Shown: positions 47,326-59,117 of the stretch, piece by piece
Position numbering within the stretch: position 1 is the stretch's first letter
Layout of the letters: each line of letters starts with the position of its first letter
Assembly: GCF_024139115.2 (NCBI RefSeq)
Contig: NC_085140.1
Span: forward strand, 430,341,240-430,405,239
Source: Armigeres subalbatus
Taxonomy: Eukaryota > Arthropoda > Insecta > Diptera > Culicidae
Length of the DNA: 64,000 nucleotides
Direction: 5' to 3'
The notes under the pieces: generated by a model
Seen by the model: only the letters and a program-made list of their open reading frames with translations
Told to the model about the DNA's origin: nothing
Database searches by the model: none
Program-made: the position numbers and the translations under genes

Positions 47326-47850
47326 GTGTCGAAATTTCCAGAATTACGCATTGCAAATCAATTTTGGAATCCAGGAAAATTCAAAGTTGCTCCAATGAAT
47401 CTTTCCCCAAATTTCCATGGGGAAAATTCTTATAAATTTCTACTTAAAAGTCCAGATCAATTTCCCAAGGAAATACGAAGCAATTTCCCAACAAAAATGA
47501 AACAATTTTCCGAAGAAATTTGAAATAATTTCCATTTGTATAATAATTTGTATAATTTGTATAATTTCCCGAAGAAACTTGAAGCATTTTTCTCCGTGGA
47601 AAATAGGAAGCTTTAATAGAATTTTCCCTGGAAAATCGATGGAAATGTCAAATAATTTCACGTAGAATATTCAAATAACTTCCGTTTAAATTAAAAATAG
47701 TTGAAAATAATAACAATTTTTGAGGGAAATACAAAACAATTTCCCGAAAAAAGTCGAAACAAATTTCAATAATCTAAAATGTTAAACAATCGAAGAAATT
47801 GGAAACATTATCCCGAGGAAATTCGGGAAAATTTAAGTTACCCCAAACGG
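47326..47850. repeat. Degenerate AATTTCC/GGAAATT array
   Basis: Repeats of AATTTCCC, GAAGAAATTTG, GGGGAAAATTC, CAATTTTCCG at about 22-30 bp. It abuts the 17-bp satellite that follows. Its words are those of the 23-bp satellite at 55 kb. Confidence 0.6.
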
Positions 47851-47854
47851 GGAA

Positions 47855-48739
47855 GGGTCATTTGGCCGTAACCTATTCGGTCGAAAGCCATTTGACCGAA
47901 TGCCACTAGTCCGATCAAACCATTTGGCCGAAAGTCATTTGGCCGAACGGGGAGGGGGGAGAATGCCGAAAAAATTATATGGCCGAATAGGTAATTTGGC
48001 CGAAAAAATCATTTGGTCGAATACGTCGTTTGGTTGAATAGGCCATTTGGCTGAACAGATTATTTGGCCGAATAGGTCATTTGGTCGAATAGGTCATTTT
48101 ACCGAATAGGTCATTTGGCCGAAAAGGTCATAGAGCAGAAAAGGTCATATGGCCGAACTGGTTATTTGGCCGAATTGGTTATTTGGCCGAAAAGGTCACA
48201 TGGCAATAGGTAATTGGGCCGAACAGGTTATTTTCCGAATAGATCATTTGGCCGAACAGGTCTTTTGACGAAAAAGAGGGAAAGCAGAAAAGGTCATATG
48301 GCCGAATAGGTCATTTTCCCAAACAGATTATTTGGCCGAATTGGTTATTTGGCCGAAAAGGTCATATGGCCGAATAGGTTATTTGGTCGAATAGGTCATT
48401 TGGCCGAATAGATCATTTGGCCGAACAGGTCATTTGGCGGACATGGTCATTTGGCCGAATAAGTCATTTTACCGAATAGGTCATTTGGCCGAAAAGATTA
48501 TTTGAATGAATACGTCGGCCGAAAAGTTCATATGGCCGAATAGGTCATTTGGCCGAACATGTCATTTGGCTGAATTGTTCATTTGGCTGAAAACATCATA
48601 TGGCCGAATAGGTCATTAGGCCGAATATGGCATTTGGCCCTATATGTCATTTGGCCGAACAGGTTATTTGATCGAATAGGTTGTTTGGCCGAACAGGTCG
48701 TTTGGATAAATTGGCTTGTTAGCCGAATGGTCATTTGAC
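47855..48739 (+). repeat. 17-bp satellite, GGTCATTTGGCCGAATA
   Basis: About 50 units of GGTCATTTGGCCGAATA with frequent substitutions (GTTATTTGGCCGAATTG, GGTCATATGGCCGAAAA). The centre holds GGCC. The first units (47855-47940) are the most diverged. No higher-order period was evident by eye. Confidence 0.9.
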
Positions 48740-48916
48740 AGTCTGTTTTTATTTTTGCAGCTCAGTAAAAATCCGAACAGCCGTGCGCGAACAAAGTAAT
48801 AGACTGATATTCTGACAAAAATGATTTTTGTTAGCTGACCTTCGGATCTATACTTATTCCATTCATTTATGAGATGATAACCTAAAGAATTGATGTCTTC
48901 TATATATAAAACTATT

Positions 48917-49149
48917 TTAAGGACAAACCTTCCGAAATCCTGAGCAAATTTCACTCGCGTTTTCAAGTGCACCCCACTCCAAGCGGAAGCGACGCACAAA
49001 TATCTTTTGCAATGTTCCACGCATACTGCGACGCAGCAGAGCTGGAATAATGAAAATGTTCGTTGCTTCCGTTTTGAGTGGAGTGCCTTTGAAAACGCGA
49101 GTTAAAATTGTTTTGAATTTTGGAAGGCTTTTGGAAGGAAAATCTTTAA
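48917..49149. mobile_element. MITE-like element, short relative of 45922-46526
   Basis: It begins TTAAGGACAAACCTTCCGAA and ends GAATTTTGGAAGGC with a trailing AATCTTTAA. An internal inverted pair is ACTCGCGTTTTCAAGTGCAC / GAGTGCCTTTGAAAACGCGAG, around CGGAAGCGACG/CGTTGCTTCCG. It keeps the TGCGACGCAGCA and GGAATAAT words of the longer copy. Confidence 0.65.
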
Positions 49150-50194
49150 TTCAGAAGGATTTACCTTCGAAATTTTTCTAAGATTTTTTTGTTAAAATTT
49201 AGAAAAAAATTGAAATTTAAGAGTATTTTCCGTTGCATTTGAGAAGAGTTTTGTGCTGAAACTCGTAAGAATTTCCGGTACAAATTCTAAAGAGTGAGAT
49301 AATTACGAGACACCATTACTCAAGGAATGGTAGATTTTAATACATTTCTGTATGCAATGTGTAGAGAATGGGAATAAGAAAATTAAGAAATATTGGTATT
49401 TTAAGTTCTCTGCGCACTTGAGAGGAATTTCCAGACATGTTATCAGTAAGTTAATGAGCTTCTTTGGAAATTATCAGCTTCATGATCAATCGCTTAAAAG
49501 TGAGATGAAAATTCATTTATTCTGTTTTACAACATAACAAGGTTTGTGTCTTCACTAAAGTTGTAGCTAAAGTTCTCTTGAAAAACTTTGTCAAAGACTC
49601 ATAATCAAGTTCATAATTTACTTTCGGAGATCTGTTACGTTCTATGCCGAAGCTTGTTGTAAAATTAATAACCTGAAAATACATTCTAAGCAAAATATGG
49701 ACTCAATCCAGTTGTAGTGGAAATCGTGAACTCTCAAAAAATCTTAACAATTGGATTTTTGTTTGCCTTTCTCGTACAACAAAGTTATATGGACATTCTG
49801 GCAATTTCATTGTTTTGTCTTTTCTCGCCAAAAAATAATGGATAAAATTCCAAAACATTAACTCGCGGCGATCAATCCAATGTAAACATCTATTTAAGGT
49901 ACCCCGGCCCAAGTGAAAAAACGGGGTAAGTGTGTACTATGGTTGCCGATGATTCAATGAACGTTTTTAATGGTAAATGGTGGTAAAACGGACAGGGTGG
50001 GTAAATCGGAGAGAGTTCCCATTTGAGCTAAAACGTTACAAATTTGGCACTCTATCAAGTGGATCTTATCACTTGTTTCTAATTATGAGTACCGTCATCG
50101 GGGGGAAGATGATCATTTTTAGGGAAAAACATTCAATAACATTTTGTGATTACATTTTAAATTGAAACAAAAAGCTTCATAACATGTACTACTA

Positions 50195-51038
50195 TACACG
50201 CCCGTTTCAAATAACCAGAGCGTTAATGAATAAAGCTTCTAATGAATGATTAAATTTGTTATGATTAAATCATTTAACTCTATGATTAATGATTTATTCA
50301 TTTTTGACAATGAATAATGATTATGATTAATGATTAAATTAATTTTTGACAATGATTAACGATTATGATTAATGAATAAAACGTTTGAAGTATGATTAAT
50401 GATCACCGATCGTGATTAAATGTTGACACAATATGTGTATGATTAATGATTAACGACCGAAATTATTAATGATTAATGATTATGAATAATCAAATTAAAT
50501 GATTTGCATAGTGAACAATATCAAATTAAATGATTTGCATAGTGATCAAGTAACCGTTCGACCAAATTATGTTTTTTACCTTTGAAATTGTATGATTATG
50601 ATTAAAGATTAATGAATAAAAGCGATGTATGCAATGATTAAAATTGATGATTAATGAATAAACTCAATACAATCATGAATATGATTAGTGATTAATGATT
50701 AAATGCAAAAATCTATGATTAACGATTAGTGATTAATTATTTAATCGTATTTTTTGTATGATTATGATTAATGAATAATGATTAAATAACCCATTATTCA
50801 TTAATCATGATTAAATCTATGATTTATCACTAATGCTCTGCAAATAACTCAGAGACTGAGTGAAACTGTATTGCCGTCTCTTTTTTTCTCATGGAAATCT
50901 AACTCAATTTTCGTAAAAAGTAGAACTACTCAAATTTTGAGTTGTTCCACTTTAAACGAAAATTAAGTACGATTTCCGTGGAAAAAAAACGGCAGTACAA
51001 TTTCACTCAGTCTCTGAGTGATTTGAAACGGGCGTGTA
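50195..51038. mobile_element. Hairpin MITE of the ACTCAGNNACTGAGT family, copy 2, split by a hAT-like insertion
   Basis: The left end TACACGCCCGTTTCAAATAA breaks at 50215 and resumes at 50841 with CAAATAACTCAGAGACTGAG. The right end is CTCAGTCTCTGAGTGATTTG then AAACGGGCGTGTA. Arms share TATTGCCGTCTC and ACTCAATTTTCGT-type words. Removing 50216-50840 and one 8-bp duplicate restores a collinear hairpin of about 210 bp. Confidence 0.8.
50216..50840. mobile_element. Non-autonomous hAT-like element filled with ATTAATGATTA repeats
   Basis: Termini CAGAGCGTTAATGA and TCACTAATGCTCTG are inverted. An exact 8-bp target duplication, CAAATAAC, lies at 50208-50215 and 50841-50848. CAGNG ends with 8-bp duplication define hAT. 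The 625-bp interior is almost wholly an irregular tandem of ATGATTAATGATTA words, with an AAATGATTTGCATAGTGA duplicate near 50500-50540. No transposase. Confidence 0.85.
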
Positions 51039-51193
51039 CGTTGCAATAATCAACATATTTAGTTTCCTGAAATGCGTTCGCATTTATTAAAATAAATTAA
51101 ATTATCATAATTTTTTCAAGTAATTTGGTTTGAGGTGAAGTTGATCAAGACAACTCTACTAAACTCATAATGACATAGCTGTCAAAATACACT

Positions 51194-51605
51194 ACACGGA
51201 AGAAAAAAAGTACTCAGCGTTGAGATTTTTTTAACTTACTTTTGAGTTATTTTTTCACTTCTCTTTCATCCACTCTTTTTTCTGTTGTCAAAAACAAAAG
51301 AGCGAAACAATCCAACGACGCCAGTTCAATACGGGAAGCCAATTTTGAGTTTTGTTACCTGAGGTCGAAATTAAGTGAATTAAACCTCCAGTAGGGTAAA
51401 TAAATTTTCCGTTGGGTACTTTTTTAACATGGGAGTAAATTTCCAGAAAAATATATTTAGCTCTTTTAGTGGAATGTTTTGAATGACGGTTGATGGGAGT
51501 AAAGGCAAACTACTTCGACCCCATTTACTCAATTTTGGCTTCCCGTACGGATGTTCGAGGTTGGGTGAATTGAACTCGCTATTGGGTAGTTTATTTCTTC
51601 CGTGT
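51194..51605. mobile_element. MITE-like element with ACACGGAAGAAA ends
   Basis: The left end ACACGGAAGAAAAAAAGTAC and the right end GTAGTTTATTTCTTCCGTGT are near-complements. GGGAAGCCAATTTTGAGTTT is mirrored by ACTCAATTTTGGCTTCCCG, and AAACCTCC-type and GGGTAAATAAA words repeat inside. No coding capacity. Confidence 0.65.
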
Positions 51606-51891
51606 GGATTATTTGTACAAATGTTGAATTTACTACTAAAGGAGTCTACGAAGTCAATATTTGTAACGAAAATAGCGTCATTTATGACTATATATCTCTT
51701 TCTTCCACGAATTACACTTTCTTGATTATAATCGAAAAACTCGGATTTTCTACCTATCGGTAACATTACTTGAACAGATAATGTGGTTAATCTACTAGAC
51801 CACCGTTTCATACAACGATTAGGCACTTTTGACTGACACATCAAATGATCATTTTCACCTCAATGATCATCTTCCTTCCATATGACGGTAC

Positions 51892-54800
51892 GACATGTTT
51901 TACAACATACAAATAATGAAAACTGTTCTGTTTACTACTGTTTCAATGTGAACTATGGCTGAAATGCCATGGTGATGTAATCTTTGATGTGCAGTATTAA
52001 AGCTTTTAACACAGAAATCGGCAAAATTAATCCGCATATTCTTCGAGGATCCCAAACTTAGTCTATTCAAAGATTGTGTGCAGGTTAAATTGATAATTTA
52101 TCTCAAAATCCGATTTTTCAGATTTTTTCAAGAATATGGATCTGGTGTGGATAATATGGATCAAATAACTTTCACCGAAATTTTATTCTGAAAAGTTTGT
52201 ATAGTTTACCTCCGGAAACGTCAAGCATTCCTTAGGAAATTCGTATTTCCGAATATTGTTCAGACCGATGGAATTTTAAGTGATTTTTATTGATGTAACA
52301 TGCTTTTTTAATAAAATCATTGTAAAATTTCAATATATCAATTATTATCCAACATTTTTGTTTCAAGAGGCTCATTTTATAGATGCTCAGCCTATGCATA
52401 CAGCTCATCAACTAAATTCAATGTTATAAGCCTCAATTCGTAACATGTCCGTTTTACCCACACACTATGTCCTTTTTACCCGCATACTTTTTAGACGGGA
52501 TTTCTTCATAATGATTTTCATTGTCATAAAATTCACAAAATCTGATTGTTTGCCACTAAATTGACTTCAAGCTTTAGTACTTCAATTTAGGATTATCGTA
52601 AGTGGGTTAGGTACCCTATATTACAAAGTTGTCCATGTGAAAATAACGCGATTCCTTAGGGTGTCCATATTACCCCGCCCACTCACAATGTTATTGAAAG
52701 ATGAAGCAGAACTATCAACGAATTCAACCAACACGAAAATATTTGGAATCAAAACCTTTTAAGGCACCATACTGTTGCTATTGCTTGATCATGACCTTAA
52801 ACTACCGGGAAAAGCTATTACTTTCATTTTAATTCAATGGATTTCCAACAAAATCATCGTTTCTAAATTTATTATTTGAGAAAAACGTGAATATTTTGAG
52901 CAATCAAATAATTTTGTGACATCGGAATTGATTTAAAAATTTCAATAAAAGCCAAAATCTGCAATCATATATATCTGAATCAGATGCAGTTTGATATCGT
53001 TGTCATATTTTCCAATAATCTATATATTCTACAACAGCAACATTTCCATTGTCTTTAATCTTAAATCAAAATAAATCCCAATGCACTATTTTCCTCATTA
53101 GGGTCTGAGTGTATTTGCAATATATGACTGAATTGAGTTTCATAAGTAACTTTTAAACTTTATTACATTTTGAAAAAAAAAAATCAAACTTTAATCCCGT
53201 ACCACGCATTTTTGTCTTCAGAAGAAGAAGAAAACAAATCGGATGGCCTTCAGAAAGAGTAAGAAAGAAAGAGTAACTATAAGTAAAGAATTATTTGTCA
53301 TCCGTGTTGCTTGATAAAATCGTACTGATGAAAATTTTCAAATAAAAGTTGTATTTCAAAATAGTTTAAAAAATATTCAAAATAGTGTATGTACCTCGTA
53401 AATGTTTTGAATTTCTATAGTCTTGACACTAAATGGCATGAAATTATCTTGAAGACATGCCTTAAAATTTATTTGAAAGTACATAATGCAGTTGCATGGG
53501 ATAAATTGTGAATTATAAAAAAGAAGATATTTGGATGCACATTTTAAAAACAATCGCAAAATAGCAAAAAAAAAGTTTGAATGTATCTCGACTCCTGAAA
53601 TCATACTTTTTTAATAAAAAAATCTAAAAAGTGCTAAATATTTTTTTTTAATAATTGTAACATGTGCTTATTGAAATGCTTGCAGATCCGCTAAACTGTG
53701 AATAGAAAATTTAAAAGTGAAAGGGTGTACAATTATCTTTAGATGAAAAAAAATTCTTTTATAAAATTACGACTTAAATCCTAGTTTCTCTGCAAATACG
53801 AGCGTTCCTCTCTAGTTCATCAACGTCTCCCAAAAAAAGAAACCAACAAGTGTATGATTTACGTGTGATTGATTGATGTGTGTTTGAGTGCTTTCTATTC
53901 GAGAAACAGAGACAAAGAGAGATAGTTGTGTACTTAAGTGGCGTTTTTTTTTTGGTTTCTACTACGAGTGACGGCAAGGCACAGTTACTTGAGGATTGAG
54001 TTGATAGATTGATTCTCGCTATGCACAGGGCTGTTACGGTACGGTTTACAGGTCATCGAGATTTCAGTTCAACCGCAGTGAAACTCGCTCGCCGTCGCCC
54101 CGTTGCGCGGTCGACGGAGGGATAGTTTTCCGGCTGCGAAGGCGCACCTGGCCAGCGACGGGACGAAAGGTTGACGGTGCCCAAGGTAGGGAGGGTGCTG
54201 CGTCAGAGACAAGTGTTCTGTATGGCGCACGCGACGAAGTCTTCAACGGAATCAGTTACTGGGTGATGCGGGGCACGGGATGGAATAGAACAGTGGGATC
54301 AAAGTGGGGATGTCCTTCCTTCAAACAAGTCAAAAGAACTCGAGCAAGCATTTGGGTGCCCAATGTGTGTCGTCAGTGTTTGTATTTCGGTGCTTCCACT
54401 GTGGCTAATTGTGAATTACGAAATGCCCCCCTGACCACGTGGTTCGCAAAACAAAATATCCCACCGTCCACCGCACCAATGTTTGAAAGTTGCCCGAAGC
54501 TTTTTTTATTTCTTTTTTTTTTCCTTCTGTGAGCCACTCTCATATTCATTCATCTGTTGATTTGGCGAGCAACAAGCGAGTTTCCTTACGGAGTGGGGGG
54601 TTTTGGCATAACTCCAATGTTTGACGGGCACACACAGGTTCAACTGGTGGTGCGTTTTTCGGCCGTGAAGTTTTCGCCGGAAGCCGAATCCAAACGGAGG
54701 GGCAACACCCGGCGGCGCGGTGGAAAGCGAAAGGGGAAAAGTGTGCAATTATTGCATTATTTTCGCCTTCGTTGTCCTGTCGCCGTCGTCATCGTCGTCG

Positions 54801-55194
54801 TCGATGGAGTTGGGTTGAACCGGCGCAAATTGGGTGCCATTTGCGGTGTGGTGGTTTCGAAGCGGAGTAGGTGGTGTCGAGTTGGCGTGGTGTTGAAATA
54901 ATTTAATTTTCCATTTTTTTTTTGCTACCCCAAAAGGGAATTGGGAACGAGGTGGGACAATTGGCGGGTGTTATTAATTTTTCAGAATCACTTACTTCGT
55001 GACATGAAACATGCAGCCATTAAAACGGATAATTTTACCTTTTCTGTGATGACAAAAAAGCATTGTGATTGTGGGACATCATGAATAAAGTTTTATATAA
55101 ATTTGTATGTATAAATGTATGAAAAAATACATTTTGTCCCTTCATATTTTTTTCTTCAAAAGCCCTACACTTGACCTATTTTTAAACTTGGTGT
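51892..55194. other. Intron sequence without recognised gene
   Basis: AT-rich to 54000. A GC-balanced block at 54060-54900 carries overlapping frames on both strands (up to 114 codons) and a GTCGTC run at about 54785-54805. None is recognised. GTCCGTTTTACCCACAC and CATATTACCCCGCCCAC (52445-52680) look like repeat ends. Confidence 0.4.
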
Positions 55195-58100
55195 TCCCGA
55201 ATGCATTTCCCCTGGAAATTCGAATTAATTTCCCCTGAGGAAATTCGAATGAATTTCCGATGGAAAGTCGAATGAATTTCCGATGTAAATTTGAATGTAT
55301 TCCCGATGCAAATTGGAATGCATTTCCTATGAAAATTCGAATGCATTTCCGATGGAAATTCGAATGAATTTCCGTTGGAAATTCGAATGAATTTCCGTTG
55401 GAAATTCGAATGAATTTCCGTTGGAAATTCGAATGAATTTCCGTTGGAAGTTCGAATGAATTTCCGTTGGAAATTCGAATAAATTTCCGTTGGAAATTCG
55501 AATAAATTTCCGTTGGAAATTCGAATAAATTTCCGTTGAAAATGCGAATGAATTTCCGTTGGAAATTCGAATGAATTTCCGTTGGAAATTCGAATGAATT
55601 TCCGTTGGAAATTCGAATGAATTTCCGTTGGAAATTGAAATAAATTTCCATTGAAAGTTCGAATAAATTTCCTTTGCAAATTCAAATGAATTTCCATTGG
55701 AAATTTGAGTGAATTTCCGTTGAAAATTCGAATGCTTTTCCATTGGAAATTCGAATGAATTTCCATTGGAAATTCGAATGCATTTCCGTTGGAAATTCGA
55801 ATGAATTTCCGTTGAAATTGAATGAATCTCCGTTGGAAATTAGCATTAATTTCCATTGGAAATTCGAATGAATTTCCGTTGGAAATTCGAATGAATTTCC
55901 GTTGAAATTCGAATGAATTTCCGTTGAAATTGAATGAATTTCCGTTGGAAATTCGAATGAATTTCCGTTGAAATTCGAATGAATTTCCGTTGGAAATTCG
56001 AATGAATTTCCGTTGGAAATTCGAATGAATTTCCGTTGAAATTCGAATGAATTTCCGTTGGAAATTGAATGAATTTCCGTTGGAAATTCGAATGAATTTC
56101 CGTTGGAAATTGAATGAATTTCCGTTGGAAATTCGAATGAATTTCCGTTGGAAATTCGAATGAATTTCCGTTGGAAATTCGAATGAATTTCCGTTGGAAA
56201 TTCGAATGAATTTCCGTTGGAAATTCGAATGAATTTCCGTTGGAAATTCGAATGAATTTCCGTTGGAAATTCGAATGAATTTCCGTTGGAAATTCGAATG
56301 AATTTCCGTTGGAAATTCGAATGAATTTCCGTTGGAAATTTCATGAATTCGAATGAATTCGAATGAATTTCCGTTGGAAATTCGAATGAATTTCCGTTGG
56401 AAATTGAATGAATTTCCGTTGAATTCGAATGAATTTCCGTTGGAAATTGAATGAATTTCCGTTGAAATTCGAATGAATTTCCGTTGGAAATTCGAATGAA
56501 TTTCCGTTGGAAATTCGAATGAATTTCCGTTGGAAATTCGAATGAATTTCCGTTGGAAATTCGAATGAATTTGCGTTGGAAATTCGAATGAATTTGCGTT
56601 GGAAATTCGAATGAATTTTCCCCTGGAAATCCGAATGAATTTCCGATGGAAAGTCGAATGAATTTCCGATGTAAATTTGAATGTATTCTCGATGCAAATT
56701 GGAATGCATTTCCTATGAAAATTCGAATGCATTTCCGATGGAAATTTGAATTTATTTCCGATGGAAATTCGAATGAATTTCCGATGGAAATTCGAATAAA
56801 TTTCCGTTGGAAATTCGAATAAATAATTCCGTTGCAAATTCGAATGAATTTTCGTTGGGAATTCGAATGAATTTCCGTTGGGAATTCGAATGAATTTCCG
56901 TTGGGAATTCGAATGAATTTCCGTTGGGAATTCGAATGAATTTCCGTTGGGAATTTGAATGAATTTCCGTTGGAAATTCGAATGAAGTTCCGTTGGAAAT
57001 TCGAATGAATTTCCGTTGGAAAGTCGAATGAATTTCCGTTGGAAATTCGAATGAATTTCCGTTGGAAATTCGAATGAATTTCCGTTGGAAATTCGAATGA
57101 ATTTCCGTTGGAAATTCGAATGAATTTCCGTTGGAAATTCGAATGAATTTCCGTTGGAAATTCGAATGAATTTCCGTTGGAAATTCGAATGAATTTCCGT
57201 TGGAAATTCGAATGAATTTCCGTTGGAAATTCAAATGAATTTCCGTTGGAAATTCGAATGAATTTCCGTTGGAAACTCGAATGAATTTCCGTTGGGAATT
57301 CGAATGAATTTCCGTTGGGAATTCGAATGAATTTCCGTTGGGAATTCGAATGAATTTCCGTTGGGAATTTGAATGAATTTCCGTTGGAAATTCGAATGAA
57401 GTTCCGTTGGAAATTCGAATGAATTTCCGTTGGAAGTTCGAATGAATTTCCGTTGGAAATTCGAATGAATTTCCGTTGGAAATTCGAATGAGTTTCCGTT
57501 GGAAATTCGAATGAATTTCCGTTGCAAATTCGAATGAATTTCCGTTGGAAATTTGAATGAATTTCCGTTGGAAATTCGAATGAATTTCCGTTGGAAATTC
57601 GAATGAATTTCCGTTGGAAATTCGAATGAATTTCCGTTGGAAATTCGAATGAATTTCCGTTGGAAATTCGAATGAATTTCCGTTGGAAATTCGAATAAAT
57701 TTCCGTTGGAAATTCGAATAAATTTCCGTTGGAAATTCAAATAAATTTTCGTTGGAAATTCGAATGAATTTCCGTTGGAAATTCAAATGAATTGCCGTTG
57801 GAAATTCAAATGAATTTCCGTTGGAAATTCAAATGAATTTCCGTTGGAATTTCGAATGAATTTCCGTTGGAAATTCGAATGAATTTCTGATAGAAATTCG
57901 AATGAATTTCCGATGGAAGTTCGAGTGAATTTCCGAAGTCAATTCAAATGAGTTCCTCTGGAAATTTGAATGAATTTCTCTGGAAATTCGAATGAATTTC
58001 CTATGCAAAATCAAAGAAATTTCCGAAAAAATTCGAATGAATTTTCGATGCAAATTCGAATGAATTTCCGATGGAAATTCAAATGATTTTCCGTTGGAAA

Positions 58101-58235
58101 TTCGAATGAATTTTCGACTGCAGTTCGCATTAATTTCCAATGGAGATTTGTATGAATTTATGATTCAAATGAGTGTTTGTTGTAGATTCAAATCAATTTC
58201 CGATGGAATTTCGAATGATTTGCTGATAGAAATTT
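55195..58235. repeat. 3-kb satellite of 23-bp hairpin units
   Basis: About 125-130 units, each made of arm GGAAATTC, spacer GAAT, complementary arm GAATTTCC and spacer GTT. The arms are perfect inverted repeats, so each unit can pair around either spacer. The minus-strand unit has no TAA, TAG or TGA in any frame. Because 23 is not a multiple of 3, translation repeats every 23 codons (FQRKFIRIS, NGNSFEFP, TEIHSN). Frames of 551, 344, 220 and 169 codons result and are not genes. Variants include GTTGGGAATTCG, GATGGAAA, and 1-2 bp deletions concentrated at 55800-56470. Both edges decay gradually. Confidence 0.95.
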
Positions 58236-59048
58236 ATTTGATTATTTTATGCAAATTTAAAAGAACTTTCAGTAAAAATAGGCATGAAGGTTTCTCAAAC
58301 ATACGCGACGCGACAATTGCGACGTGATCCTTAATTCACATTTCAAGCACCTAATGCGCTTCTTCTAACCACCTACCCGAGCACTCCGGCACTGTGAACA
58401 CTACTACGTCAAATCGTGAAACCTCATTCTAATACTTCGATCAACGGGAACTAACCCCACTCCAGCAGAAACCGCAAATCAGTTACCAAATTTCCCATCA
58501 TCGTCCACGCTTTCCGTCGAATCCCATCGGGTTGCTTCCAGTGTACCGAAAGGCGTGACGATATGCCTTCAAATGTGGTAGCCCGTCTGCTATTTCCGTT
58601 CTTTATCTCTGGCACTGGAACGCGGTTAGTTTCCGCATCACAGCATTTTGTTTAAAAACTGACACTACAGAGGCTACTCTTTTTCTGGGAGGACTGGGGA
58701 AGGTTCGCAAGAAGGCACCCCAAAACCTGCTTCCGAGTCCAACCCGGGGCTTCCACGAGCGAACGGAACTCCGCGCGTTCAACCCGCACTACCAAGAATT
58801 TCTGATCGTTTCGTATTCGGTTTTTTTTTTATTGTGGTCCACTACAATGTTGGTTTGTTGTATATTTGTATAAAAGTATTTGCGCGCGCGGGAAAGAGAG
58901 TATTGCTTCTGTATTTTGATGAGAGTGATTTAATACTGTAGGTTCCTTGGTTCCTTGGGTGTGTCCTTCCTGTTGGTATGTCGGTCTCTTGATGGAGCGG
59001 CTAATGCGCGTGAGGTAGCAGTATGAGTGTGAGTGGGTGCGCACGACC

Positions 59049-59117
59049 AGAGCTGGAAAAATTCTATTGTGAATGACAATTTGTTTGGATGGGTGACAGG
59101 AATTTTTCCAGCTACAG
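59049..59117. mobile_element. Short CAGAGCTGGAAAAATTC inverted-repeat element
   Basis: CAGAGCTGGAAAAATTCT on the left and GGAATTTTTCCAGCTACAG on the right pair over about 14 bp around 35 bp. Ends of this form suit a tiny hAT-derived element. No matching 8-bp duplication was seen. It lies about 190 bp downstream (minus sense) of exon 4. Confidence 0.4.

Larger units (their letters stand above)
50089..51891. mobile_element. Outer element of a nested cluster (inverted GTACCGTCAT...GAAGATGATCA)
   Basis: GTACCGTCATCGG and GAAGATGATCATTTT on the left are inverted on the right (TGATCATCTTCCTTCC, ATATGACGGTAC). Everything between includes two further elements. Outside it, TACCCCG/GTAAAACGGAC-type text at 49893-49995 and 52447-52680 is also inverted, so the original element may be larger. 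Confidence 0.45.

Noticed and set aside
47855..48739. Possible CRISPR-like array
   Set aside because: Units are contiguous 17-bp repeats with no unique spacers, in a eukaryotic intron.
54064..54901. Protein-coding exon in the GC-balanced block
   Set aside because: Frames are open on both strands with low-complexity Arg/Gly/Val text and no recognised domain or splice-supported structure.
55182..57786. Long minus-strand proteins of up to 551 residues with FQRKFIRIS/NGNSFEFP repeats
   Set aside because: They arise from a 23-bp satellite lacking stops in all minus-strand frames. The same region is open in three frames, and 1-2 bp indels are common.
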